From the NCBI RefSeq assembly GCF_035920365.1, contig NZ_CP109150.1, forward strand, positions 6,696,001-6,760,000: 64,000 nucleotides of DNA, given 5' to 3'. Shown here in pieces: positions 55,023 through 63,695 of this stretch. Below the pieces are notes generated by a model. That model was given only the letters and a program-made list of their open reading frames with translations, did not search any database and was not told where the DNA came from. The stretch's first letter is position 1, and every line of letters begins with the position of its first letter. Source of the stretch: Micromonospora sp. NBC_01740. Lineage in GTDB: Bacteria > Actinomycetota > Actinomycetes > Mycobacteriales > Micromonosporaceae. Position numbers and translations under genes: made by a program.

Positions 55023-56605
55023 CGGGCGGGCCGGAGGGTCTCGGCGGCGGCGATGGCGGCGAGCACGGCGGCGGCCTTGTTCCGGGTCTCCTGGTCCTCG
55101 GCTGCCGGGTCGGAGTCGGCCACCACCCCCGCCCCGGCCTGCACGTACGCCCTGCCGTCGCGCATCAGCGCGGTGCGGATCGCGATCGCCATGTCCAGGT
55201 CACCGCCGAAGCCGAAGTAGCCCACGGTGCCGCCGTAGATGCCGCGCCGGACCGGTTCCAGCTCCTCGATGATCTCCATGGCCCGCACCTTGGGCGCGCC
55301 GGAGAGGGTGCCGGCGGGGAAGGTCGCGGCCAGCGCGTCGAAGGCCGTACGGTCCTCGCGCAGCGTGCCGACCACGGTCGAGACGATGTGCATGACGTGG
55401 CTGTAGCGCTCGATGGTGGCGAACTCCGGCACCTCCACCGTGCCCGGGCGGCAGACCCGGCCAAGGTCGTTGCGCCCCAGGTCGACCAGCATCACGTGCT
55501 CGGCGCGCTCCTTCGGGTCGGCGAGCAGCTCCGCGGCGAGGCGGGCGTCGGCCTCGGGGGTGCCGCCGCGCGGCCGGGTGCCGGCGATCGGGTGCAGCAG
55601 CGCCCGCTGCCGCCCCTCGGCGTCGCTGGTCACCTTCAGGTGCGCCTCCGGCGAGGAGCCGACGATGTCGAAGCCGTCGAAGCGCAGCAGGTACATGTAC
55701 GGGCTGGGGTTCGTCGTGCGCAGCACGCGGTAGACGTCCAGCGGGTCGGCGTGCGTGTCCCGCTCGAACCGCTGGGCCAGCACGATCTGGAAGCACTCGC
55801 CGGCCCGGATCGCCTCCTTGGCCGCCTCGACGGCCTTCGGGTAGCCGCCCTCGGGCGTACGGCTGCGCACCTCGCCCGCCGGGGGCCGCCCGACGGTCGA
55901 GACCATCGGCGGGATCGGCCGGGACAGCGCGGTGGTCATCGCGTCGAGCCGCCCGACCGCGTGGTGGTAGGCCGCCGTGACCTGGGCGTCCCGGTCCGGC
56001 TCGGCCAGCGGCGGCAGGATCGCGTTGGCGACGAGGATCGCCGAGCCGTCGTAGTGGTCGAGGACCACCAGGTCGGTGGCGAGCATCATGCCCAGCTCGG
56101 GCACGCCCAGGTCGTCCTCGGTCAGCTCGGGCAGCCGCTCGAAGCGCCGGATCAGCTCGTAGCCCAGGTAGCCGACCATGCCGCCGGTCAGCGGAGGCAT
56201 GCCGCTGGCCGCGTCGAACGCCGGGCCGGCGAGCGCCTCGACGGTCTCGCGCAGCACCCGGACCGGGTCGCCGGAGGTGGGCAGGCCGGCCGGTGGGTGG
56301 CCCGTCCACACCGCCGCGCCGTCCCGCTCGGTCAGCGTGGCGCTGCTGCGTACGCCGATGAACGAGTAGCGCGACCAGGCCAGGCCGGCCGAGCCGACGC
56401 CCTGCTCGGCCGACTCCAGCAGGAACGTCCCCGGGCCGCCGGCGAGCTTGCGGTAGACGCCGACGGGGGTCTCCGCGTCGGCGAGCAGCCGGCGGGTGAC
56501 CGGCACGACCCGCCAGCGGGCGGCCAGCTCGGCGAAGGTGGCGAGGTCGGGGCTGACCGCGCCGTCGGTGCGGGAGCCGCCGGGCGTGATCCGCTGCGCG
56601 CTCAC
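55019..56605 (-). CDS. trpE: Anthranilate synthase component I
   Basis: A 528-residue chorismate-utilising enzyme. The N-terminal Trp-sensing motif FLLESAEQG is kept, so feedback inhibition is likely. Catalytic blocks are [105 protein letters not shown] and [18 protein letters not shown] at 56605 overlaps the hisI stop as GTGA. The glutamine-amidotransferase partner (TrpG) is not in the window. Confidence 0.97.
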   Translation of the reverse strand: MSAQRITPGGSRTDGAVSPDLATFAELAARWRVVPVTRRLLADAETPVGVYRKLAGGPGTFLLESAEQGVGSAGLAWSRYSFIGVRSSATLTERDGAAVWTGHPPAGLPTSGDPVRVLRETVEALAGPAFDAASGMPPLTGGMVGYLGYELIRRFERLPELTEDDLGVPELGMMLATDLVVLDHYDGSAILVANAILPPLAEPDRDAQVTAAYHHAVGRLDAMTTALSRPIPPMVSTVGRPPAGEVRSRTPEGGYPKAVEAAKEAIRAGECFQIVLAQRFERDTHADPLDVYRVLRTTNPSPYMYLLRFDGFDIVGSSPEAHLKVTSDAEGRQRALLHPIAGTRPRGGTPEADARLAAELLADPKERAEHVMLVDLGRNDLGRVCRPGTVEVPEFATIERYSHVMHIVSTVVGTLREDRTAFDALAATFPAGTLSGAPKVRAMEIIEELEPVRRGIYGGTVGYFGFGGDLDMAIAIRTALMRDGRAYVQAGAGVVADSDPAAEDQETRNKAAAVLAAIAAAETLRPAR

Positions 56606-57906
56606 CGGGCACCCGCCCCGTCCCCGCCGACCGGCAGCTCGGTGAAGAAGCAGGTGCGGTGCCCCGTGTGGCAGGCCGCGCCGACCTGGTCGACGTCGAC
56701 CAGCAGCGCGTCGCCGTCGCAGTCCAGCGCCACCGCGCGGACGTACTGGTGGTGCCCCGAGGTGGCGCCCTTGACCCAGTACTCCCGGCGGCTGCGCGAC
56801 CAGTAGGTGGCCCGGCCGGTGGTCAGGGTGCGGTGCAGCGCCTCGTCGTCCATCCAGGCGACCATCAGCACCTCACCCGAGTCGTGCTGGCGCACCACGG
56901 CGGCCACCAGGCCGTCGGGGGTGCGGCGCAGCCGGGCGGCGATGGCCGGGTCGAGCCGGGACGGACGGACCGCGCCGTCGGCCGCGGGCTCCTGCGGACT
57001 GGGGTGGGCGCCGGTCACGGGCGCGTCAGGTACGGGCACAGTGACCCATTGTCCCGCACGCGGGGCGGGCACGGGTGACGGCTCCCGCCGGGGCCGCGGC
57101 GGCCGGTGGGCGGGCCGGGTCAGCTGGTCGACGTAGCGGTCCAGCCGGCCGTCGGTCAGGGCGTCGGCCAGGTCCCCGCCGGCGGCCCGCGCGACCTCGG
57201 CGGCGTACGGGCGGACCAGCGGCAGGACGCCGGTGACGAGGCGGGCCGCGGCGGCGCAGAGCTGGCCGACGGAGCCGGGCCGCAGGCCGAGGCAGAGCAG
57301 CAGGTCCTCCCGGTAGTGCGGGGGCGCCACCGGCAGGTCGAGGGCGGCGGCGAAGGCCGCCCGCCGGGACGTCACCCGGACCGTGGGGTTGGCCAGCCGC
57401 AGGACCGACGGGCAGAGCCGGGCCAGATCGGCGGCGGCCAGCCGGACGCCGAGGTGGTCGTCGGCGTCCCGCGCGCCGGCCACCTTACCGAGCGTCGCGA
57501 TCAGCTCCTCCAGCTGCGGCTCGCCGGCGGGGTGGCAGAGCACCGGCAGGTCGATCCGGGGCCGCCAGTGCGGGTCCGCCCACAGCAGCCGGACCGGCGC
57601 CGTCACCGGCAGCCCGAACGCCCATTCGGCGGGCTCGCCGAGGCGGGTCAGCCAGGAGTTCACGTCGCGGGCGGCCACCGAGACGTGGGTCAGCCGACCC
57701 CCGTGCTCGGCCAGGAACGCCCGGCGGGCGGCGTACGGGGCGCCGTCGAGCAGCACGTCGACGTCGACGTCGCTGTGTGCGGTGGCGGCCCGCCGGGCGT
57801 GGCTGCCGCGCAGCATGATGCCCACCACGGGCTGCTCGGCACCGGCCCGCAACCGGGCCGCCCATTCGCCGAGGAACCTCTCGTCCGGTGACGCAGCGTG
57901 ACCCAC
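56602..57906 (-). CDS. hisI: Nucleotidyltransferase domain fused to phosphoribosyl-AMP cyclohydrolase (HisI)
   Basis: One open frame of 434 residues. The N-terminal part (about 1-110) is a minimal nucleotidyltransferase: [20 protein letters not shown] with GS and DxD. A helical region (about 110-270) and a Pro-rich linker follow. The C-terminal about 125 residues are complete His[61 protein letters not shown] and HTGHRTCFF, with its metal-binding Asp and Cys residues. HisI could also start alone at GTG 57039, but no ribosome site is seen there. GTG at 57906. Coupled to trpE. Confidence 0.85.
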   Translation of the reverse strand: MGHAASPDERFLGEWAARLRAGAEQPVVGIMLRGSHARRAATAHSDVDVDVLLDGAPYAARRAFLAEHGGRLTHVSVAARDVNSWLTRLGEPAEWAFGLPVTAPVRLLWADPHWRPRIDLPVLCHPAGEPQLEELIATLGKVAGARDADDHLGVRLAAADLARLCPSVLRLANPTVRVTSRRAAFAAALDLPVAPPHYREDLLLCLGLRPGSVGQLCAAAARLVTGVLPLVRPYAAEVARAAGGDLADALTDGRLDRYVDQLTRPAHRPPRPRREPSPVPAPRAGQWVTVPVPDAPVTGAHPSPQEPAADGAVRPSRLDPAIAARLRRTPDGLVAAVVRQHDSGEVLMVAWMDDEALHRTLTTGRATYWSRSRREYWVKGATSGHHQYVRAVALDCDGDALLVDVDQVGAACHTGHRTCFFTELPVGGDGAGAR

Positions 57907-58125
57907 GGCGCCATCGTGCCGTACGTCCGATCAGGGCGCAATGCCCGATGGTACGCCTGATGCCCGTTGGCGGACCCGCTGTCCGGGTCCGAAGGCTAAT
58001 GCCCGACCGATCTCCCCGCCGCGCCGGGGGTCCGTGCGGGTGGACCGGGGTCGACCGTTGCGGCCCGGCGGGCGTCTCCGTTAGCGTCGAGTTCAACGGA
58101 TGATGAGTTTCCCCGGGAGGCGCCG

Positions 58126-58854
58126 GTGGACGAGGCGATCGCCGTACGCGACCTGGTCGTCGAGCGGGGCGGGCGGCGGGTGCTGCACGGCGTCAGCGCG
58201 GACGTGCCGCGCGGTTCGGTCACCGGGCTGCTCGGCCCGAGCGGCAGCGGCAAGACCACACTGCTGCGGGCGGTGGTCGGCGTGCAGGTGGTCGGCGCCG
58301 GCTCGGTGACCGTGCTGGGGCGCCCCGCCGGGTCGCCGGAGCTGCGCCGCCGCGTCGGCTACCTCACCCAGGCGCCCAGCGTCTACGCCGACCTGACGGT
58401 GCGCGAGAACGCGCGCTACTTCGCCGCCCTGCACGGCCGGGGGCGGGCCGAAGCCGACCGGGCGGTCGCCGAGGTCGGGCTCGCCTCGGCCGCCGGCCAA
58501 CTGGTCGGCACCCTCTCCGGCGGGCAGCGCAGCCGGGCGTCGCTGGCCTGCGCCCTGGTCGGGGAGCCGGAACTGCTCGTCCTCGACGAACCGACCGTCG
58601 GCCAGGACCCGGTGCTGCGGGCCGACCTGTGGGCCCGGTTCCACGCCATGGCCGCCGCCGGCACCACCCTGCTGGTCTCCAGCCACGTCATGGACGAGGC
58701 GGCCCGCTGCGACCGGCTGCTGCTGATCCGCGAGGGGCGGCTGATCGCCGACGACACCCCCGACGCGGTCCGCGCCGCCGCCGGCACCGACGACCTGGAC
58801 GAGGCGTTCCTGCGGTTGATCAGGGCAGGCGCCGCCGGACGGGAGGCGTCGTGA
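58126..58854 (+). CDS. ABC-2 type transporter ATP-binding protein
   Basis: A 242-residue ATPase for export. Walker [21 protein letters not shown]-loop region YLTQAPSVYADLTVRENARY, signature GTLSGGQRSRASLACALV, Walker B LLVLDEPTVGQDP and H-loop LLVSSHVMDEA are intact. GTG at 58126 follows GGGAGG. It overlaps the permease start as GTGA and is followed by a TetR regulator, the usual layout of drug or metabolite exporters. Confidence 0.93.
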   Translation: MDEAIAVRDLVVERGGRRVLHGVSADVPRGSVTGLLGPSGSGKTTLLRAVVGVQVVGAGSVTVLGRPAGSPELRRRVGYLTQAPSVYADLTVRENARYFAALHGRGRAEADRAVAEVGLASAAGQLVGTLSGGQRSRASLACALVGEPELLVLDEPTVGQDPVLRADLWARFHAMAAAGTTLLVSSHVMDEAARCDRLLLIREGRLIADDTPDAVRAAAGTDDLDEAFLRLIRAGAAGREAS

Positions 58855-59606
58855 ACCCCCGGATCCTGGCCGCCACCACCGGCCGCATCCTGCGCCAACT
58901 GCGGCACGACCGGCGCACCGTGGCGCTGCTGCTGGTGGTCCCGTCGGTGCTGCTCGCCCTGGTCCACTCCATGTACGTCGACCAGCCCGCCCCGCCGGGG
59001 CAGCCGTCGACCTTCGACCGGGTCGCCCTGGTGATGCTCGGCTTCTTCCCCTTCGTGATCATGTTCCTGGTGACCAGCATCGCGATGCTGCGCGAGCGCA
59101 CCACGGGCACGCTGGAGCGGCTGCTCACCACCCCGCTGGGCAAGCTCGACCTGCTCTTCGGCTACGGCATCGCGTTCGGGCTGGCCGCGGTGGTCCAGGC
59201 GGTCGTCGCGTCCGTGGTCGCGTACGGCGTCTTCGGGCTGGAGACCGCCGGGCACAGCGGGCTGGTGGTGCTGGTCGCCGCGCTGAACGCCGTGCTCGCC
59301 GTCGCGCTCGGGCTGTTCTGCAGCGCCTTCGCCCGCACCGAGTTCCAGGCCGTACAGTTCATGCCGGTCGTGGTCGTGCCCCAGTTGCTGCTCTGCGGGC
59401 TCTTCGTGCCCCGGGGCGAGATGGCGGGCTGGTTGCAGGCGGTCAGCGACGTGCTGCCCCTGTCGTACGCCGTCGAGGCGCTCCAGGAGGTCGGCGCCCA
59501 CGCGGAGCCGACCGGCACGATGTGGCGGGACGTGGCGGTGGTCGCCGGCGCGGCGGCGCTGGCGCTGGTGCTCGCCGCGGCCACCCTCCGGCGGCGCAGC
59601 GGCTGA
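58851..59606 (+). CDS. ABC-2 type transporter permease
   Basis: A 251-residue membrane protein with six hydrophobic segments. Typical ABC-2 features are RILRQLRHDRRTVALLLVVP at the N-terminus, IMFLVTSIAMLRERTTGTLE with RLLTTPLG (coupling helix), VVVVPQLLLCGLFVPRGEMA and LPLSYAVEALQEVG. GTG at 58851 overlaps the ATPase stop. Substrate unknown; the TetR-linked context suggests a toxic or secondary compound. Confidence 0.92.
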   Translation: MNPRILAATTGRILRQLRHDRRTVALLLVVPSVLLALVHSMYVDQPAPPGQPSTFDRVALVMLGFFPFVIMFLVTSIAMLRERTTGTLERLLTTPLGKLDLLFGYGIAFGLAAVVQAVVASVVAYGVFGLETAGHSGLVVLVAALNAVLAVALGLFCSAFARTEFQAVQFMPVVVVPQLLLCGLFVPRGEMAGWLQAVSDVLPLSYAVEALQEVGAHAEPTGTMWRDVAVVAGAAALALVLAAATLRRRSG

Positions 59607-59673
59607 GCCGCCGCCTCGACCGGCGGGCCGCGACGCGGCCGGCGGCGGGACGACGGTGGAGCGAAGGGCGACG

Positions 59674-60282
59674 ATGGCGCGGCGGACCGGACGACGACCC
59701 GGCAACCCGGACACCCGGCAGGCCATCCTCGACGCGGCCCGCGCCGCCTTCGCCGAGCGGGGCTTCGACGGGGCCTCGATCCGGGCCGTCGCCGCCGCCG
59801 CGCAGGTGGACCCGGCGCTGGTGCACCACTACTTCGGCAGCAAGGACCGGCTCTTCCTGGCCGCGATGCACGCGCCGGTCGACCCGGCCGAGCTGCTGCC
59901 GAGGGTGCTCGCGGGCGACCGCGCGGGTCTCGGGGAGCGGCTGGTGCGCACCTTCCTCGGCGTCTGGGACTCCCCGGCCGGCACCGCCGGCGTGGCCCTG
60001 CTGCGCTCGGCGGTGAGCAACGAGTGGACCGCCCGGCTGCTGCGGGAGTTCCTGGTCACCCAGGTGCTGCGCAGGATCCTCGACCAGCTCGACGTCGACC
60101 CGGCCGAGCTGCCGCTGCGCGGCTCACTGGTGGCCAGCCAGCTGATCGGGCTGGCCGTGATGCGGCACGTGGTCCGGCTGGAACCGGTCGCCTCGGCCGC
60201 CCCGGAGACCCTCGTCGCGGCGGTCGGCCCCACCGTGCAGCGCTACCTGACGGGCGATCTCGCCGAGGTCTTCGCCGGCTGA
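59674..60282 (+). CDS. TetR-family transcriptional regulator
   Basis: A 202-residue regulator. The HTH spans about residues 10-55 (RQAILDAARAAFAERGFDGA then SIRAVAAAAQVDPALVHHYF, GSKDRLFLAAM), followed by a helical ligand domain (ending in QRYLTGDLAEVFAG). It likely represses the exporter upstream, with which it is co-oriented at 67 bp. ATG at 59674 is preferred to GTG at 59656 because an AAGGG site precedes it. Confidence 0.92.
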   Translation: MARRTGRRPGNPDTRQAILDAARAAFAERGFDGASIRAVAAAAQVDPALVHHYFGSKDRLFLAAMHAPVDPAELLPRVLAGDRAGLGERLVRTFLGVWDSPAGTAGVALLRSAVSNEWTARLLREFLVTQVLRRILDQLDVDPAELPLRGSLVASQLIGLAVMRHVVRLEPVASAAPETLVAAVGPTVQRYLTGDLAEVFAG

Positions 60283-60290
60283 CCGGACGG

Positions 60291-60308
60291 CCGGGCGACG
60301 TCGCCCGG
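60291..60308. terminator. 18-bp perfect palindrome between convergent genes
   Basis: CCGGGCGACGTCGCCCGG (60291-60308) fills most of the 26-bp gap between the TetR stop and the DUF2470 stop. It has no loop or T-tract, so as RNA it forms a 7-bp stem at best. It may be a weak bidirectional terminator. Confidence 0.45.
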
Positions 60309-61067
60309 TCAGGCGTGGTCGGCGTGCCGGGACGGGGCGTGCCGGTAGACCAACGGATGCAGGAGCCGGGTCAGCTCCGCCTGGCAGTCCAGCGGACGCG
60401 GGAACGCCAGCCGGACGCGGCGGCGGGCGCCGGGCCGGCCGTGGACGACCAGCAGGCCGTACCGGTCGATCCGGACCACCCGGGGCGCGGTGTCGATGCC
60501 GCCGTCGGCGAGGCCGAGCTGGCGGCGCAGGTACCCGGCCACCTCGGCGGCGTGGTGGTCGGCGAGGTCGGCCAGCAGCTCGGCCTCGACGGCGTGCAGC
60601 GGGTCGGGCTCCGCCTCGGCGTACGCCTCGGGGTCGATGCGGCGGACGGTGTCGCCGCGTTCCCAGCGGGCCTCGACCACCTCGAAGCGGTGCAGCCGGA
60701 ACCGGGTGCCGACATCGAGCAGGTCACCGGCCGGCTCCACGGCCGCGAAGTCCAGCGCGGCGCGGCGCTCCTCGTCGCCGTCCAGCCGGGCCGCCCAGCC
60801 GGAGACCCAGGCCCGGCCGAGGCTCGGCGCGCCGGCGGCGGGCGGCAGGTCCAGCACGTCCAGCACCAGCGCGACCTCGGAGTCGCCGTCGGCGGGGCGC
60901 AGCGCGGCGGCGAGGTCGCTGACGACCGGCACCAGCAGTAGCACCCGACCGTCCGGATCGGTCACGTGCCGGACCTGGTGCGGGCCGGGCCGGTGCGCGA
61001 CGTGGGCGATGCCGGGCAGCCGGCCCGCGACGAGGGTGCGGACGATCTCCGCCGGGCTGGGCCGCAT
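60309..61067 (-). CDS. DUF2470 domain protein (heme-utilisation-like)
   Basis: A 252-residue protein. The N-terminal half (LVAGRLPGIAHVAHRPGPHQ, VLLLVPVVSDLAAALRPADG) resembles a split-barrel fold of the pyridoxamine-oxidase type. The C-terminal DUF2470 domain reads DPLHAVEAELLADLADHHAA and IDRYGLLVVHG then RRVRLAFPRPLDCQAELTRL. This pair of domains occurs in HugZ-like heme-handling proteins. ATG at 61067 follows AAGGAG, and the iron box lies just upstream. Divergent from the S4 paralog. Confidence 0.88.
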   Translation of the reverse strand: MRPSPAEIVRTLVAGRLPGIAHVAHRPGPHQVRHVTDPDGRVLLLVPVVSDLAAALRPADGDSEVALVLDVLDLPPAAGAPSLGRAWVSGWAARLDGDEERRAALDFAAVEPAGDLLDVGTRFRLHRFEVVEARWERGDTVRRIDPEAYAEAEPDPLHAVEAELLADLADHHAAEVAGYLRRQLGLADGGIDTAPRVVRIDRYGLLVVHGRPGARRRVRLAFPRPLDCQAELTRLLHPLVYRHAPSRHADHA

Positions 61068-61080
61068 GAACGACTCCTTC

Positions 61081-61099
61081 GTAGGTTAGCCTTACCTAA
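61081..61099. promoter_or_regulatory. DtxR/IdeR-type iron box
   Basis: GTAGGTTAGCCTTACCTAA matches 16 of 19 positions of the known iron-box consensus TTAGGTTAGGCTAACCTAA, with both half sites intact. It lies between DUF2470 (14 bp from its start) and the S4 paralog (37 bp before its start), so one bound repressor could block both. Confidence 0.85.
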
Positions 61100-61135
61100 C
61101 TCGGAGACTAGAGCACCGGATCGGAGACGTCCAGC

Positions 61136-61747
61136 GTGAACCAACCCAGGCCCAAGGCCCGCCTCTCCCGCGCCCTCGGCATCCCCCTCACCCGCAAGTG
61201 CGTGCGGTACTTCGAGCGGCGCCCATTCCCGCCCGGAGTGCACGGCCGGCAGCGCCGCAAGACCTCGGACTACCAGGTGCGACTGCTGGAGAAGCAGCGC
61301 CTGCGCCACCAGTACAACGTCAGCGAGACCCAGCTACGGCGCGCCTTCGACGAGGCCGCCCGGAGCGCGGGCAAGACCGGCGAGAGCCTGGTCGCGCTCC
61401 TGGAGCGACGGCTCGACGCGGTGGTGCACCGGGCCGGCCTGACCCGCAGCATCTACCAGGCCCGGCAGCTCGTCGCGCACGGCCACTTCACCGTCGACGG
61501 GCGCAAGGTCGACCGGCCGTCGTACCGGCTGCGTCCGGGACAGGTGGTGGCCGTCCGCGAACGCAGCCGCACGACCCTGCCGTTCCAGCTCGCCGCCGCG
61601 GGCGCCAACGCCACCGAGGGACCCGGCCAGCCGTACCTGTCGGTGGAGCTGGCCGAGCTGCGGACCACGTTGCTGCGCGAGCCCGCCCGGCACGAGGTGC
61701 CGGTGATCTGCGACGAGCAGCTGGTGGTGGAGTTCTACTCCCGCTGA
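61136..61747 (+). CDS. rpsD: 30S ribosomal protein S4, cysteine-poor paralog
   Basis: A 203-residue S4. RPKARLSRALGIPLTRKCVR replaces the N-terminal four-Cys zinc site of classical S4 and keeps one Cys only. The rest is canonical: ERRPFPPGVHGRQRRKTSDY, VRLLEKQRLRHQYNVSETQL, the S4 RNA-binding domain RLDAVVHRAGLTRSIYQARQ and the end VPVICDEQLVVEFYSR. GTG at 61136 after GGAG. It stands outside the ribosomal operons, so it is probably a second, condition-dependent S4 gene. Confidence 0.93.
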   Translation: MNQPRPKARLSRALGIPLTRKCVRYFERRPFPPGVHGRQRRKTSDYQVRLLEKQRLRHQYNVSETQLRRAFDEAARSAGKTGESLVALLERRLDAVVHRAGLTRSIYQARQLVAHGHFTVDGRKVDRPSYRLRPGQVVAVRERSRTTLPFQLAAAGANATEGPGQPYLSVELAELRTTLLREPARHEVPVICDEQLVVEFYSR

Positions 61748-61751
61748 CCAC

Positions 61752-61782
61752 CGCGCGGCCCGGTACACCGCCGGGCCGCGCG
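61752..61782. terminator. 12-bp perfect hairpin after the S4 paralog
   Basis: CGCGCGGCCCGG (61752-61763) pairs with 61771-61782 over the loop TACACCG. It starts 5 nt after the S4 stop and faces the convergent ABC exporter, fitting a bidirectional terminator. Confidence 0.65.
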
Positions 61783-61827
61783 CCGCACGGGACCGACGCC
61801 CGCGCCGGGTCTGCTCAGCGGGACGGC

Positions 61828-63636
61828 TCAGCGGGTCTGCTCCAGCCAGGAGGCGTAGAGCAGGCCGTAGACCGACTCCGGGTCGCGGACCAGCTCGTCG
61901 TGCGGACCGCGCTGCACGATCCGGCCCTTGTCCACCACGATCACCTCGTCGGCGGCCTGCGCCGTGGAGAGCCGGTGCGCGATCGCGAGGGTGGTGCGCC
62001 CCCGGGTCACCGCGTCCAGGGTGCGTTGCAGCCGCACCTCCGTGGCCGGGTCGACCGCGCTGGTCGCCTCATCCAGCACCAGCAGGTCCGGGTCGGCCAC
62101 GTACGCGCGGGCCAGCGCCACCAGCTGGCGCTCCCCCACGCTCAGCGCCTCGCCGCGCTCCCCCACCGGCGTGTGCAGGCCCGACGGAAGCCCGTCCAGC
62201 CAGTCCGCCAGCCCCAGCTCGGTGAAGGCCGCCGAGAGCTGCGCGTCCGTCAGCTCCGGGCGGGCGAAGCGGACGTTCTCCGCCACCGTGGCGTCGAAGA
62301 GGAAGCCGTCCTGCGGCACCATCACCACCCGCGAGCGCAGCGAGCCGAACCGGACCCGCTCCAGCGGCACGCCGGAGAGCAGCACCTGGCCGGCGGTCGG
62401 GTCCATCAGGCGGGTGAGCAGCTTGGCGAAGGTGGTCTTGCCGCTGCCCGTCTCCCCCACCACCGCCACCCGGCTCTTCGCCGGGATCTCCAGGCTGACG
62501 TCGTGCAGCACGGGCGGACCCCCCGGGTACGCGAAGCGCACCCCCGCGAAGCGGATGTCCAGCGGGCCGGACGGCAGCTCGCGCCCCTGCTCGCCCGGGT
62601 CGGCGACGTCCGGCTCGACGTCCAGCACGTCCAGCACCCGGCGCCAGCCCGCGATGGCGTTCTGCGCCTCGTTGAGCACCTCGGTGGCGATCTGCACCGG
62701 CTGGATGAAGAGCGTGACCAGGAAGAGGAAGGCGGTCACCTCGCCGATGCTCAGGGTGCGGTCGGCGCCGAGGGTCACCCCGAGCACCACCACGCCGGCC
62801 AGCGCCAGGCCGGCCGCCAGCTCCCCGACCGAGCTGCCCATGATGCTGATCCTGATCGCCCGCTGCTGGGCCCGACGCTGGCCGTCGATCGCCTCGTCGA
62901 GCCGGCGGGCCGTCCGGCCGGCGATCCCGTAGGCCCGGATCACCGGCGCGCCGACCACGCTCTCCCCGATCGCGCCGAGCAGCGTGCCTGTCCGCTGCCG
63001 GACCACCCCGTACGCCCCGGCGAGGCGGCGCTGGAGCCGCCGGATCACGAACACCGCGGGCAGGAAGGCGGCGAAGACCACCAGGGTCAGCTGCCAGGAG
63101 TACGCGAACATGACAAGCGTGGTGACCGCCAGCTGACCGAGGTTGATCACCAGGATCACGCCGCCCCACTGGAGGAACTGGGTGATCTGGTCGACGTCGC
63201 TGGTCACCCGGGAGACAAGCGAACCGCGCCGCTCCGACTGCTGGTGCAGCATCGACAGGTCGTGCACGTGCCGGAACGCCCGGATCCGCACGTTGGCCAG
63301 CGCGGTCTCGCTGACCGTGAAGAGCCGGCGCATCATCAGGTAGCCGCAGATCGTGGTCACCACCAGCACCGCGACGGTGGCGGCGACCACCGTCCAGACC
63401 ACGCCCAGGTCCAGGCCGCCGACGATGCCGTTGTCGATGCCCTGCTGCACCGCCACCGGGACGGCCGCCCGGCCGACCATGTAGACCAGGGCCAGGCCGA
63501 GCGTGCCGGCCAGGCCGACCCGCAGCTCCGGGGAGAGCGCCAGACCGCGGCGCAGCGTCTGCCACGTCGTCTCGGTCGTCTCCGGAACGTCGACGGCCTC
63601 GGCCTCGGCCTTCCGCGTGTCCGTGGCAGTGGTCAC
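61828..63636 (-). CDS. ABC exporter half-transporter (type IV, canonical ATP site)
   Basis: A 602-residue fusion of six membrane helices (about 45-340) and an ATPase domain. Walker A VVGETGSGKTTFAK, the Q-loop VMVPQDGFLFDATVAENVRF, signature ALSVGERQLVALARAYV (LSVGE in place of LSGGQ), Walker B LLVLDEATSAVDP and H-loop TLAIAHRLSTAQAADE are present. It is the partner of the half-transporter at the right edge, and is linked to it by a 20-codon ORF. GTG at 63636. Possible role in lipid, siderophore or drug export. Confidence 0.92.
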   Translation of the reverse strand: MTTATDTRKAEAEAVDVPETTETTWQTLRRGLALSPELRVGLAGTLGLALVYMVGRAAVPVAVQQGIDNGIVGGLDLGVVWTVVAATVAVLVVTTICGYLMMRRLFTVSETALANVRIRAFRHVHDLSMLHQQSERRGSLVSRVTSDVDQITQFLQWGGVILVINLGQLAVTTLVMFAYSWQLTLVVFAAFLPAVFVIRRLQRRLAGAYGVVRQRTGTLLGAIGESVVGAPVIRAYGIAGRTARRLDEAIDGQRRAQQRAIRISIMGSSVGELAAGLALAGVVVLGVTLGADRTLSIGEVTAFLFLVTLFIQPVQIATEVLNEAQNAIAGWRRVLDVLDVEPDVADPGEQGRELPSGPLDIRFAGVRFAYPGGPPVLHDVSLEIPAKSRVAVVGETGSGKTTFAKLLTRLMDPTAGQVLLSGVPLERVRFGSLRSRVVMVPQDGFLFDATVAENVRFARPELTDAQLSAAFTELGLADWLDGLPSGLHTPVGERGEALSVGERQLVALARAYVADPDLLVLDEATSAVDPATEVRLQRTLDAVTRGRTTLAIAHRLSTAQAADEVIVVDKGRIVQRGPHDELVRDPESVYGLLYASWLEQTR

Positions 63637-63695
63637 CGGGCTTGCCTTTCGTTCGCGACTGCGGGGCTCCGCTGCGCTGCACTCCTCGCGCTCAC
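63633..63695 (-). CDS. Mini-ORF C (20 residues) coupling two ABC half-transporters
   Basis: It reads MSARSAAQRSPAVANERQAR and stop. GTG at 63695 overlaps the upstream transporter's stop as GTGA, and its own stop overlaps the next GTG start as GTGA. The DNA is unlike its neighbours (purine-rich, GGAGTGCAGCGCAGCGGAGC) and looks like a repeat. The function is likely ribosome hand-over rather than a protein. Confidence 0.55.
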   Translation of the reverse strand: MSARSAAQRSPAVANERQAR

